A DNA stretch of 64,000 bases. Source: Ampelocalamus luodianensis. Lineage: Eukaryota > Streptophyta > Magnoliopsida > Poales > Poaceae. The position numbers were made by a program, and so were the translations under genes. The DNA lies in the NCBI GenBank assembly GCA_036346255.1, contig CM070633.1:3596001-3660000 (forward strand), given 5' to 3'. This document shows positions 26,239-37,504 of this stretch, one piece after another (the first letter of the stretch is position 1; every line of letters begins with the position of its first letter). Under the pieces are notes generated by a model, which saw only the letters and a program-made list of their open reading frames with translations, was not told the DNA's origin and ran no database searches.

Positions 26239-27503
26239 ATGCCGAACAAAAGGACTGTGACTCGCTCTGCAGCTCCCTCCTCAACGGGAAAAGAAATTGC
26301 TGAAGATCAATCTATGAAAGATGTAGGAGAAGAGGAAGAAAACGAGGAAGAAAATGCAAGTGGCAACAGCTATGATAACAGCAGTGATAACAACTATGAA
26401 GAATCTGATGCTGATGATGAAAATGAGGATGAGAATGAGGAAGTAACTCCTATTCTCAGTTTATTGGACTTGATGTGGCAAGTTTGAAAAGTGAAAAATA
26501 TACAATTCTGAGGCATATAAACCAGTTCAGATTTCCAAGGAGTGCTACATTGAGTATGTTCCACACTCTCTTTCAGCAAAATGTCTATCAAGTTATTTAT
26601 GCAAAGAAGCAGTTTACAAATCATCGGTTTGTGAAGTGGAGCTACATAGGAAAGAATCCAATCTACAATGGTTTACTTCGTTTGTTCAGAAATGTGAGAT
26701 TGGAGTATTTGGTTTCATTAAAATGCAATTTTCATGCAAGAGCCATCAAGCAGTTCTATGCAACAGTGTTTGTGTCCCCTGACCATGATCATCTCATTTG
26801 GATGACGGGACAACAAAGATTAGAAGCCACTAGAGATGATTTCATCAGTGCTTTGAGTTTGGGAGATTCTAGTGGAGTTAAGATACATCTTGAGGAACCT
26901 CTTGATCTCACTCAAGTGGATGAATTTTATGATCAAGAAAATCCTTTTGTGCGTGGGAAGGTAACTGGACTTCTCCTTATTCCCAGTATCATTAACAGGA
27001 TTATGAGAGCATCATTCTTTCCTAAGAGTGAAAATAATGATGAGATACATGGACGTGCCTGGAATGTAGTGAAACATATTAAAGATGGCACTAGGATTGA
27101 TGTGATGGATCTGATCATTAGAGAGATTGCTACTTCCAAGGGAGATAAGACCAAAAGTATTTATTTTTCTCCCTACATTATGAGGCTCATTCAGAGCAAA
27201 ATTGATTTTGATTATAATTGTGACATGGAGCATAAGGAGTACAGACCTAGAGATGCTCCTCCTCAGGTGCCTCCTCCATATCCTCTTCAGCATCAAGGGC
27301 AGGGATCGTCTTCTCAGGGACCTCCAAGTCAGCAGACTCCTCAGGAGTATGATCCAGTCTTGATTGTTCTCTTGCGCCTTCAGTCGAGCATTGATCGCTT
27401 GGATACAAAGAATGATCAAATGCATGCAGAGACTAGAGCCAGATTAGATTCTTTGGACTTGAGGGTCACTAGTATAGATGAGAGACTCACTGAGTATCAG
27501 TAG
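26239..27503 (+). pseudogene. Third-ORF (env-like) protein of SIRE-type Copia, frameshifted
   Basis: An acidic start MPNKRTVTRSAAPSS with a long Glu/Asp/Asn stretch (26239-26487) is followed, after a frame change near 26445, by a 340-residue frame to 27503. That part has a conserved fold-like core (NHRFVKWSYIGKNPIYNG, VFVSPDHDHLIWMTGQQRLE) then a Pro/Gln-rich linker and a C-terminal coiled coil. It resembles the 'putative plant transposon protein' domain found in the extra ORF downstream of pol in SIRE/Maximus Copia elements. Location just before purine-rich tracts and an LTR supports this. The matching gag-pol is missing. A gag-like assignment is possible but less likely from position. Confidence 0.55.
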
Positions 27504-28384
27504 CAGCGAGTGCCCTTCACCTATTAGAGGTTTGGTCGACGACCTCATTCAGCTGATCAGCAGGGTGCTCCGCAATCCACGTCAGATGCTGTTCCTTCAC
27601 CTTCGTCAGAGGCTCCTCCCTCTTAGTTGCAGTTTCTTTCATATGTAGGTCGATAGATCTTGTCTTGTGAGGATAAACTTATTATTATCTTTTGTTATAT
27701 CTTGTGTAAGCTTATTTGATCATTGGATGTCTTTTGTGATCTTAATTGCTATCAAACTAGTTGGATATGTGAATGCTAATGTTATGGATTATGCTTTGTT
27801 GATTATCCGTGTCTGAGAGATGTTGTTATTGATTGAATCCTTATAGTGTTGCATGCTTATTCAAATCTTGACTATCAATTGTCATGCTTCCTTGCATTCT
27901 GTGTTTAGAGAAAACTCCGTCAAAATTTCATAAAATCTTCATATGTGCATGGATTCCTTTCATATCTTAAATGCGCATGTTTAGGGGGAGTTTTATCTCT
28001 TTGGTTCTTGTTTGCAAAAACTTTCAAAAGTCTCTTGAAACCAAAACCTGACTTTAAAAAGGGGGAGAATGTTTCTTTGATCTAAATAAAATGAATTCTC
28101 TGGCCAAGCTCTTCGTTCTGCAAAATCTTTTGTTTGGCTTAAGGTTGTTTTGAGTTTTTGGTATTTAATGCCAAAAGGGGGAGAATGTTTGGTCAATATC
28201 TTCTCATTTGGTTCTTGTGTTTTCAACTCCTCATGCATGACTCATTCATATGCTTAAGTCCTATTTTTACTAAATGACATGCATGGATATAGTTCAATAC
28301 TTTAAATTCTTATTTTATGTTGATTAATATCCAAATGTTGCTATTGATAGAGGATTTGTCATCAATTACCAAAAAGGGGGAGAT
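27504..28384 (+). mobile_element. Copia 3' internal region with repeated polypurine tracts
   Basis: Non-coding region between the third ORF and the LTR. AAAAAGGGGGAGAATGTTTC (about 28055), AAAAGGGGGAGAATGTTTGG (about 28172) and AAAAAGGGGGAGATTG (about 28372) are polypurine-tract-like sequences. Several such tracts in a row are known for SIRE-type Copia elements. Confidence 0.65.
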
Positions 28385-29128
28385 TGAAGAACTTAGACCC
28401 GCCATTATGAGTTAATGGGGTATTTTGGTTATTAATGACAAATCTACTTGTGAGACTAATACTTCTATTAAGATGTCTATTGTTGAGTCTCAGTGGGATA
28501 TAAAGGTGAAAAACAATAAGTCTCAGCCTGCATACAAACGAAAAATCCAGACATGCATGTTTATACTAATAAATCTATTTGTGAGACTAACTATTTTATT
28601 GCTAGATCTCATGTGTAGTCTTAGTTGGATTTAAAGATCAAAGAGGTATGCACTTGACACTATATTTCTATACTTGTTGCTATCCTCGGATCCAAAATAT
28701 AGGATGAACTTCACCAAGAGTCTAACTTGAATATGTGCATATGTTTTCATTTACACATTTGTGTATGTACACATTTAGGGGGAGTTCATTCTATGTTTTG
28801 AGGTTTCACTAGTATTGATCCATATTATTTTGTCCACATATTTAGGATTTTTACGTTGAAACATATCCTTGAATATATTTAACTTGTGTAGTTAATATAT
28901 TCATATGAGTATATACAACTTGTATAGTTCGTATACACTCATATCTAGTATATACAACTTGTGTAATTCGTATATACTCTTAGTATATATAACTTGCGTA
29001 GTTCATATATACTTTTATGTGAGTATATATATATATAATTTGTGTAGTTGATATATGTACTCATGTTTATCTCTATTCAATTACTTGTTATTGAAGTGGT
29101 TATCATCAATTACCGAAGAGGGAAAGAT
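28385..29128 (+). repeat. Duplicated LTR start, divergent copy
   Basis: 28346-28440 (CATCAATTACC...GGGGGAGATTG then CCGCCATTATGAGTTAATGG and TTATTAATGACAA) is repeated with divergence at 29100-29190 (CATCAATTACCGAAGAGGG..., CCACCATTATAAATTAATGG, GTAATTAATGACAA). So the tract-plus-LTR-start module is present twice. Between them are further tandem pieces: TTGTGAGACTAAT/TTGTGAGACTAACT (28450/28580) and a run of TATATACAACTTGTGTAGTT units at 28870-29060. Confidence 0.6.
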
Positions 29129-31249
29129 TGGGATATCTTGTCCCACCATTATAAATTAATGGTTTGTTATGGTAATTAATGACAATCACATTATGGAACT
29201 AACATTTTCTATGAGTTGGATAAATAGGTTGAGTTCCATGAGGTTGAAGACTTTGAATGATATCATGAGTTGATAGTCATTAAGCCAAGATGCAAGATGA
29301 AGAGAAATCATCATGTGTTGATGATATTGAAGTAAAGAGTTTGGAGTAAAGGATGCATTATGAGTTGATGCATATCAAGTTCAAAAAGAGGAGATGATCA
29401 TGAGTTGATCATCAAGTCAAGAAGAATCCATCATGTTTTGATGGAGGTCAAGTGAAGAGTGCATCATGAGTTGATGCATATCAAGACTTGGGATGGAAGA
29501 TGTCATCATGTGTTGATGAATATCAAGTCAATGACCCGGACTTGAAGTGAAGATGTACGTCATCAAGCCTCAAGAGATGTGCAAGGCAAATGTATGACTA
29601 GCTAGGTCTAAGGATCTGTTCCTAGTCTTTTACCGGTCTCGGTGTTTGGTTGAAAACCGGATTGCTAAAATAGGTTGCCGTACTATTAAGAGGGTTTTTT
29701 GACTAGTAGCTTGAGTTAGTCATGTGTTAATAGCTCATTGTGTTTGCTCTAGCTCATCTTAACATGTTGCCAATATTTGCGAATGTGTTTTGCAAATAGT
29801 TGTGGCTCATGGATATTTCTTGTAGCATGTGACTTGAATTTGCAAATGTGTTTTGCAAATGGTTTAAGTTCATGTACCTTATTCCTTGTGGCGATGATTC
29901 TAAAAGTTGGCAAATGTATTTTGCAACTTGTTGAGAATCTAGCTTTCATCTTGTGTGCGTATCTTGCATCAATTGGCAAATATATTTTGCTAATTGAGTT
30001 GAAGCAAATGTGCAAAGTCTGTTATCAGTCTTGGTGACTGTTGGCGGTCTGACCGTCCTTGTCAGTGGTTTGACCGGTGGTAGCGGTCTGACCTCCATGG
30101 GATGAGCGGTCTGACCGATCCTTTGCTACGCAGTCTGTGTGCGGTAGTACCGGCCTGTTAGAAACGGTATTACCGGAGTGCGGCAGTACCGATATATATG
30201 TGGCGGTATGTTTTTTTCCAGAGAAGGTGCATTTCTGGATTACGCCTGTTTTTCTTCGAGCAGTCTGACCGCAGTGCTTTGGGCGGTATGACTGATTTGA
30301 GCGGTCCGACCAGCAGTAGCGCAGCGGCTAGTTTTATAGCCGTTGGCACTTGGGCGGTCTGACCGGCCATTAGTTGGCGGTCAGACCGATTTCGTAGAGA
30401 TTCTCTGGAATCTCTCCCCAACGGCTAGATTTTTGTGTGGGCTATAAATACCCACCTTGGCCGTGTGAGGGAGAGTTGCTGGTGCCCCATTAAGTTACAT
30501 TGAGCTAAGAGCAAGCCCTCTACTCCCATTTATGCTTGTGTTGCACTTAGTGAGCTTTGAGAGGCAAATCCTATTGCATGTGTTGCATTAGGTGGTGGAT
30601 TTAGTATCCACGAGAGTTTTGATACTTGATTGGTTCAAGTGAAAGTTGGAGACTTGTTACTCTTGGTGTTTGCCGACACCTAGACGGCGTGGTGGCGTCG
30701 TGGTCCAGTGATTTCTCAAGTGAAGCTTGTGAGAAGGCCCGGTGTTTGTGAGTGGCTTGGTGCTCGCCATCTCCGGAGTGGAGTAAGAGCAACCCTAGTG
30801 GAGCGAGGTGTTGATACCTCGGAGGAAGGCTTAATTCGTGGAGCCGGCCCAATTGGTTTGGGTTTCCCTCAATGTGGATTAGAGGAGACCGGCAAGTCTC
30901 CGAACACCATGGTAAAACATTGCCGTGTCATCTTGTGGTTTGAGTTCTTGAGCTTTACCATATTGCAATTTACATTCATATAATTAAATTGCTTAATCAT
31001 TGTGTATGAATGCTTGGCATGATATGTGCTATTTACATTGCTTAAATTGAATTGCTTACAAGTCCATACTTGATTGACTATTATCAAGAGACTTATATTG
31101 TTGGTGCACTTAGTTAAGCCTAGTGGTTTTATGCCTTAATTGTGTAAAACCATATTTGTATTAGCTGCCACATTAGAAATCAGTTTTAGCGCATAGAAGT
31201 TTTTAAAACGCCTATTCACCCCCCTCTAGTCGGTCTCCTCGATCTTACA
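29129..31249 (+). repeat. Copia LTR, 2.1 kb (3' LTR)
   Basis: Starts TGGGATATCTTGTCCC after a purine-rich GAAGAGGGAAAGAT and ends CGGTCTCCTCGATCTTACA, giving TG...CA. It shares all blocks with the LTR at 10862-15884. It contains ATCATGAGTTGATGCATATC repeats (29260-29520), TTTTGCAAAT repeats (29780-30000), GGTCTGACCG repeats and a TATA box. Confidence 0.82.
30040..30450 (+). promoter_or_regulatory. LTR promoter: GGTCTGACCG repeats and TATA box
   Basis: GCTATAAATACCCACC at 30441-30456 is the TATA box of the LTR. In the 400 bp before it GCGGTCTGACCG and close variants occur about eight times. GGTC-T-GACC is a near-perfect palindrome, the kind of site a dimeric factor would bind; function is inference. 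Confidence 0.6.
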
Positions 31250-31259
31250 ACTGTTATAG

Positions 31260-32567
31260 GCAAAATAGTAAATCTAGTTCCCTCCAGAGATCAAAGTCCA
31301 AAATGACACCGCGGACTCGCCGGCAGGCGACATGTGTCCTCGTCCGCGTGTCGGGCACACGGAACCTCGTCCCCTCTCTTAGAGAGGAAATTAATTATAG
31401 TCTTAACATATATGTGTGGTTAGAGTTAATAATTACGACTAATTAATTAAGATTAGCTAATTACTGCATTTATCATAATTATTTAGTCGTAATTAATTTG
31501 TTGTGATTATTTGGCAGTAATTAAATTAGTTGTGATTGTTAACTCTAACCACACAAATATGTTAAGACTAATTAATTACTGCATCAGTCGTAATTAATTA
31601 GTTGTAATTAATTGGTTGTATTTAATTAGTCATAATTGTTAACAATAACCACACATATATGTTAAAACTAATTAATAACTGCATCAGTCATAATTAATTG
31701 GTCGTAATTATTTAGTCATAATTAATTAATTGTAATTATTTGGTAGTAATTAATTAGTCGTAATTGCTAACTCTAACCACACATATATGTTAAGACTAAT
31801 TAATTACTGCATCAGTTGTAATTAATTGGCTGTAATTAATTAGTCGTAATTGTTAACTCTAACAACACATGTATGTTAAGACTAATTAATTACTGCATCA
31901 GTCATAATTAATTAGTTGTAATTATTTAGTCGTAATTCATTAATTGTAATTATTTGGCCATAATTAATTAGTCGTAATTGTTAACTCTAACCAGACATAT
32001 ATGTTCAGACTAATTAATTACTACATCAGTTGTAATTAATTAGTCGTAGTTATTTAGTTGTAATTATTTAGTCATAATTAATTATTTGTAATTAATTAGT
32101 CGTAATTGTTAACTTTAACCACACATATATGCTAAGATGAATTAATTACTGCATCAGTCATAATTAATTAGTCATAATTATTTGGTTGTAATTATTTAGT
32201 CATAATTAATTGGCTGTAATTAATTAGTTATAACTAATTAGTCAAAATTAATTTAGTCGTACTTAATTAGTCCTAATCAATTTAGTCTAGTTAGCCGTAA
32301 TTAATTAGTCATAGTTAGTTAGTCGTAATTAATTAGTCGTAGTTAGTTAGTCCTAATTATTTAGTCACAATAAATTTAATCGTAATTAATTAGCAGTTCG
32401 AGGAAAGTCCCCTCGCGTGGCACGGGGACGAGGAAAGCCCCCTCTCTAGGAGAGGGGATGAGGGGTCTGTGTGCCCGATGCGTGGACGAGGACACTTGTC
32501 GTCTCCGGCGAGTTTATTGTGACATTTTGGGTTTTGATCCCTAGAGGGGCTAGATTTGCTATTTTGC
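31260..32567. mobile_element. Foldback-type element with AT-rich tandem core
   Basis: Left arm 31260-31387 (GCAAAATAGTAAATCTAG...) and right arm 32438-32567 are about 128-bp inverted copies with moderate divergence; shared pieces include GTGTCCTCGTCC and TCGCCGG. Between the arms, 31390-32395 is almost entirely TAATTAATTAGTCGTAATTA-type repeats. No clear target duplication was found beside the arms. No protein is encoded. A fold-back or MULE-like non-autonomous element is the best description. Confidence 0.68.
31400..32395. repeat. AT-rich tandem array with higher-order unit
   Basis: Monomers of about 14-15 bp (TAATTAATTAGTCG and variants) are grouped into larger units of roughly 100-130 bp, each marked by TAACTCTAACCACACATATATG followed by ACTGCATCAGT. 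The marker occurs about six times directly and once in inverted orientation at the left edge (31407-31430). Confidence 0.75.
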
Positions 32568-33189
32568 ATGCAAACAGTATCATTTAAGCTAAAAACTCCA
32601 ACGACATGACGCAACACAAGGTACAGATATAGAGGGCAAATTGGTTACAACATGCTCTAAATTTGTGGCGTTAGCTACGGGATACAAAAAAAATCATAGA
32701 TTTGCTGAAACATACTATAATTTTATGACTCTTTTTCAGAGGACACTAGAGCGATTAAAATAATATTATTATAAGAGATAGAGTGTGTATACGAAATGTC
32801 CAACTTACCCTTCATCCTTGATCCTCTTCCCTTCTTTCTTCGTCCTCCATAGTCTACACCGACGTTCGATGTCTCTTTTGCATCGAGCTGCCAGCAGCGG
32901 CTAGATTGCCGGCGACGATGCATACCACCGGGTTCGGGTCGATGTGGTACAAAAAGGATGACTTGCGCATAGCCAGCTCTGTTAGGGTATGGACGGAGGA
33001 ACAGAATGGACAGGTCATCTTCGCCCTTAATTCCGCGCCCCTCGCAACTATCCCGACCCGTTCCGGTGATTGCAACCTCCGCTGTGTCCTGTCGGAACCG
33101 CCATGCCTGCCTCCCTGCTACTCCAAGGTCGCCGCTTCTTGGAGGGTCCCTCCTAAGCCTCGGTTTGATGAGTGACATAGACCACATCG
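32568..33189. other. Intergenic, no supported gene
   Basis: AT-rich to 32800, then a GC-richer piece with overlapping short ORFs on both strands. Nothing recognised. Confidence 0.35.
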
Positions 33190-36060
33190 GGTCAGGTTTT
33201 ACATAAGGGCCGAACAGGCCAGATGATCACAACTCAAAACCTGCGGAAGCTACAACAGAAGCAAAAGGGGAGGTAGAACACATCTTTCCACAGGCATGCG
33301 ACTTGGGCAGCTTGTGTATGACTGGTATTGACCAAGGACATTGGGCAATAGGACATTGGATAATACCGATCGTATGCAAGCACTGACGAGCCGGCTAGAC
33401 CGCGGCGAGACTTATACTACTCGAAACTACACTACTCTTCGTCATTGCCTTGTCCATCAACTTCGGGGTCATCGTAGTAGTCGTAGTCTCCAAGATCTAC
33501 GGGGTTTGAAGGTTGGAGGGAGGAGCGAGAGTGAGCACAACTTCCGTGCTTGCGAGCCAACACACAAGATGCAATAATATACAAGCAAGGTTTAACAAGG
33601 GTGGTTCGGGTTCTTTTATTTGCTAAAGCAAGATTTTCAAATATCAATATTAGTGAAGTCCTATCACTTAGCATTTTAACCAATTTGCATTTGATAAAAG
33701 AGAGTAATTGTGCAATAATTATAACAGCAGAGGTTACCTCCACCTATGCTTATTTTGAAAAGTAGCTATAACCACTATTAACAAACACTGGGTACGACTA
33801 CCCAGGAACAACACCAAGTCCGGGTTAAATCAACCCGACTGGTTTTATCCGATCCACAAAGGTTTTTTAAATAGAACTAACTCTAGTAAGTTCCCATGTC
33901 TGCCTTTGACCATAGGCGCGGCTGTTTAAATACTTTGCAGAGACTGTATACTTTACCCACAAGAGATAATTAACTCGTTGCCTCACATGATTCTATGGTC
34001 GTGTGGTTGAGAGATCATCACAGTAACTTTTCAAATTATCTCGCCCTTTAGTCATCTCACCCCTATGGGCGGCACCCATAAGTTGTCACTAGCGCACTGG
34101 TCCCAACCACAACGACTAGCGTAGCTGACAACTTCACCAGACCTTGGTGTCCCATTCAAGCCGGAACGCATCCGTCACTTGCACTACCTCGATCCCCTCC
34201 AGCGAGATGACTTTTAGGGTTCAACAACTTTATAAACCAAGTTGCACTTTACAGACTTGTGGTTGCACATGTTTTACAATGGGAGGTCATCACCAGATTA
34301 AGTCCTTAATGTCATCTGGGCGATTCATACTGCATGCCCACCATTCTCGTGCTACATCTGCATCCACCATCACACCATCCGCCCAGATGTGGTAAAAGCA
34401 GTTTGGGGTTTTGAGGAGAAAACAAAAATATCTCAAATACTGCAGTCATGTACCTTCCATGACTACCCCAAAATAATTTTATGTTTTTAAGGGATGATGG
34501 ATAGGGTATTTTAATGCCCCGATACTTAAGCAAGACTAGCATGTCGCTTAAGTACAACCTATAGCTAGCAAATTACCACATAGTTACTAGGGTGACATGG
34601 AATAATAGATTCAATTGACAATGGATGGTATAATACATAATCAAATGAGTATTTAACTACCTTAAGAGTTGACATACATTTGATTAGAGAATTAAAGCAT
34701 GCAAATTTTGGTAATTTAAAGGAATATAATCTGCATAAATGGTAGGCTCAAAATGATCAAAGTATTGACTCACCTGAGCTAAAGGCAAGAGAGTCTTGGT
34801 AGTCTTGGGCTTGATCAAACTGGAGATCTCCTGTTTCTTCAAACTCTACTCGAACGGACGAACCGAAAAAAGGAACAAATAAGCAAAGAGAATAAATAAA
34901 TACTAAATAAATAACAAATGAAATCAAAATTAAACAAGACCAAAGCCAAAAGCAAGATCTTGAATTTAGATAAATTTAGGAACAACTTTCACTGAAATCA
35001 GAGTTATAACGGAGGAGAACAAAGCCCTTAAAGCTTTGGTTCGAGTACTGCTCAACCGACTTCGCGTGGTCGTAAGGGGAGGTTTCGATCACCTGGTCGG
35101 AAGGGGGTTTGACCACCTGGTCGGAAGGAGGTCGAAGGAAGACTTCAACTACCAGGTCGAAAGAAGGATACGATTACTCAACGTGGTCGCAAGGGGGATA
35201 CGACTACTCAATGTGGTCGCAAGAAGGATACGACTGCTCGGCGTGGTCGAAAGAAAGACTCGACTGCTCGGCATGGTCGAAAGAAAGACTCGACTGCTCG
35301 ACGCGGTCGAAAGAACAAGAGAGAGAACTGGGCACGGAGGGCTTACCAAGACCGAGAGAGAGGCAGGAGGAGGTCGGTAGACGAAGAACGATGGCGGGGA
35401 AGCTCACGGTCGAAGGCAAATGAGGACGACGATGAATGGGTCAGCAGAGACTGAAGGAGAAGAGGAAAAGCAATGGTTCATGTGAAACAAAACTAAAATA
35501 GAGTGAGAAAATTGCTGCAAAGAGCTCTGGCACACAAATTCACGCGGGTAGAAGAGGGGCTGCACTGGTGCGGCGAGAACCAAGAGGAGGTGCGCGGCGG
35601 CTTGAACTCGGAGCTCGGGGCTTCGGGCAGATCACAACAGCAAGAGTGAGAGAAGGAGAGTTTGGGTGTAAAAAGGAGATGAAGGGGCTGCTTTGGCTCT
35701 TTATAGCCCGGGGGAGAGGAGGAGAGAGCCGCTGAAAGACTCCGATGGGACAGGGCGGAGGTAGGCGCTGGTGGTCGAAGGCAGGTGGGTGACGGGACGA
35801 GCGGGGAGCAGGTAGGGGCACGGAGGTGCGGCAGAGCGAGCACGAGCGTGCAAGGGCTGCTCCCATGCAAAGAAATGGGCCAAGCCCAACAAGAGAGGAA
35901 TTGAATTGAAACTAGGATTCAAGCTGAAACTTGAACCCGAACTTTGAAAATGAGGCAGAAACTAGAGAATTTTGCGATTACACAATAATTTGAAATGGGT
36001 TTTGAAAACCAAGAAGACAAATGGAAAGATACTATTCAACATCCGAGAACGGGATGTTAT
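33190..36060 (+). repeat. Gypsy-type LTR fragment
   Basis: The end CGAGAACGGGATGTTATA at 36060 is a one-base variant of the GGGATGTTACA end of the two Gypsy solo LTRs in this window. The middle has the same kind of text as them, for example AGTCCTTAATGTCATCTGGG against AGTCCTTAATTGACCAAGG. The left end could not be fixed and no target duplication was found, so it may be 5' truncated. ORFs inside (35036-35423 and the antisense ones) are repeat-driven. Confidence 0.55.
35090..35320. repeat. 30-bp minisatellite
   Basis: About six units of AAGGATACGACTGCTCGGCG plus TGGTCGAAAG, with more divergent units before. Since 30 is a multiple of three, it reads as a 10-residue repeat (GYDYSTWSQ, ERLDCSAWSK) but there is no sign that it is a real protein. 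Confidence 0.8.
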
Positions 36061-36180
36061 AGTACCTCTAGCATCCCCAGCTCAGTCCAACCGTATTTAG
36101 ACAGACTACCGTCGGCAGGCAACTCGGTATTCGGTAAGCCGCAAACAAATGAGCAAATCCACACCACTTACCCTCTCTGT

Positions 36181-36751
36181 TCCATACACTTCATGGACCA
36201 ACAAAGTGAGCCGGCATTACTGCATATACAAACCCAACAATACGCACATATGCTATTGGCAGTGGTAGTGTTGGGACCTTATTTGTTCACGTATACATCT
36301 TAGCGCGTTCACAGATGCGTCACAGCCCTGTAGTCAAGCAAGCATGGCTATCGGTAACCCCTACTTATTTTCTTGTCACGTATCCACACAGAAGTTAGTT
36401 AACTAGCTATAGTTATACTATATTGTATAATACTCATGATCTATATATAACTCAAATTTTAGTCAATTAACTCATGAGTCATGATCCTTAATCAAAGCAA
36501 AAGGAAACAAGGTGTACTGCGATGGAAACTTGCTTGGACAAAGCAGTCATGGAAGTGCAGCCTGAGCAGCGACGTCCCCCATGCGGGCCTCGCTGTTCAT
36601 GGCGGCTGTCACCGCGCTTTTGGTGCCTTAATGCTGGACAGAGCATTGGGGCACGACGTGTCATAGAACGTCGCCGACAGCTGAGCCGAAGCCGCCGAGG
36701 CCAGCGCCGCGAGCGCCAACAAGCAAAGAGAAGAGGCCGAAGCCAAGCCAT
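36181..36751 (-). pseudogene. Class III peroxidase relic (unit A), internal deletion
   Basis: Exon 1 spans 36751-36534. Spread over two frames it reads [19 protein letters not shown], then [15 protein letters not shown] sequence, so small indels broke it (218 bp against 207 bp in the intact gene B). It ends CAA|GCAAGT, a GC donor as in gene B. After a 200-bp intron, exon 2 starts at 36327 (CTACAG|GGCTGTGACGCATC) but after about 20 bp passes directly into sequence matching the last codons and 3' UTR of gene B (TGAACGCG...AATAAGGTCCC; then CCATACACTTCATGGACCAA near 36185). Nearly all of exon 2, exon 3 and most of exon 4 are therefore deleted. The TATA region also carries a change (GCATATTGATAGC against GCATATATAGC in B). 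Not functional. Confidence 0.85.
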
Positions 36752-37500
36752 GACTTACCTAAAGATTGGAGCTATCCAGGCTTGCAAGAGAATGCCTAAC
36801 TAACTAACTGCACTTCTAGTTGGCTCTGGCTTGCAAGAGAATGCCGCATTGCATGCATATTGATAGCTAGAGATTTTCTCCACAAATTTGGACTACGGCA
36901 TCAAATTTGGACGTTTATCCCTACTAGAACTAGACTGCTATGCAGGCACCCCAAGTGGAGCACAACTAACCTACTAGAACCACTGTAGGTAACACTGCAT
37001 CTTCTACATGATAACACAACCAACTTGCTACACACTACATTTAAAATTATTTCAAGATGTTGATTTGTACGTTGCTTTTTGTCAAAATCCTAGGTCCACA
37101 GAGTTAGTCTTGACTCTTGACACGCCAGCTAGCAAACCATTGTCGTCATGCAGTCGCTCGATCGAAGACACATATAGTATGAGCAACATGTCACATTTGC
37201 ATGCAAACTGATGCTCACATTTCATTGGTTAGCACTTAGTACGCGTGCATCCAAGGGTGGAAGCGTCTAACTTAAATTGCTACCGCCAGCACCATCTATG
37301 CATTATTTTTGCGGTAGGGCCAAATTCGTTTGATCTCTCTTGGCATTATCATGTATCACTCAAGGAAAAGTCTGCGAATCAGGATAATATTTGCAGCTTG
37401 AAGAGGATACATGATTTGTCTCTTCAGTTGCAGCCATCATTTTTATGAACTGGCTATCAGTGGAATAGAAGTATAGAACATAGTTTATCTTTGGTGGTAT
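36752..37500 (-). promoter_or_regulatory. Former promoter region of peroxidase relic A
   Basis: 36790-37320 matches the 5' flank of intact peroxidase B (50940-51310): GGCTTGCAAGAGAATGCC, GACACGCCAGC...CCATTGTC, and TGCATTATT..TGC. The match stops near 37320 and resumes at about 47280, so the ancestral promoter flank is split by later DNA. Confidence 0.65.
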
Positions 37501-37504
37501 AACG

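Noticed and set aside
31400..32395. CRISPR-like or satellite gene array
   Set aside because: Monomers are contiguous, AT-rich and variable, without unique spacers; the array sits between transposon-like inverted arms.
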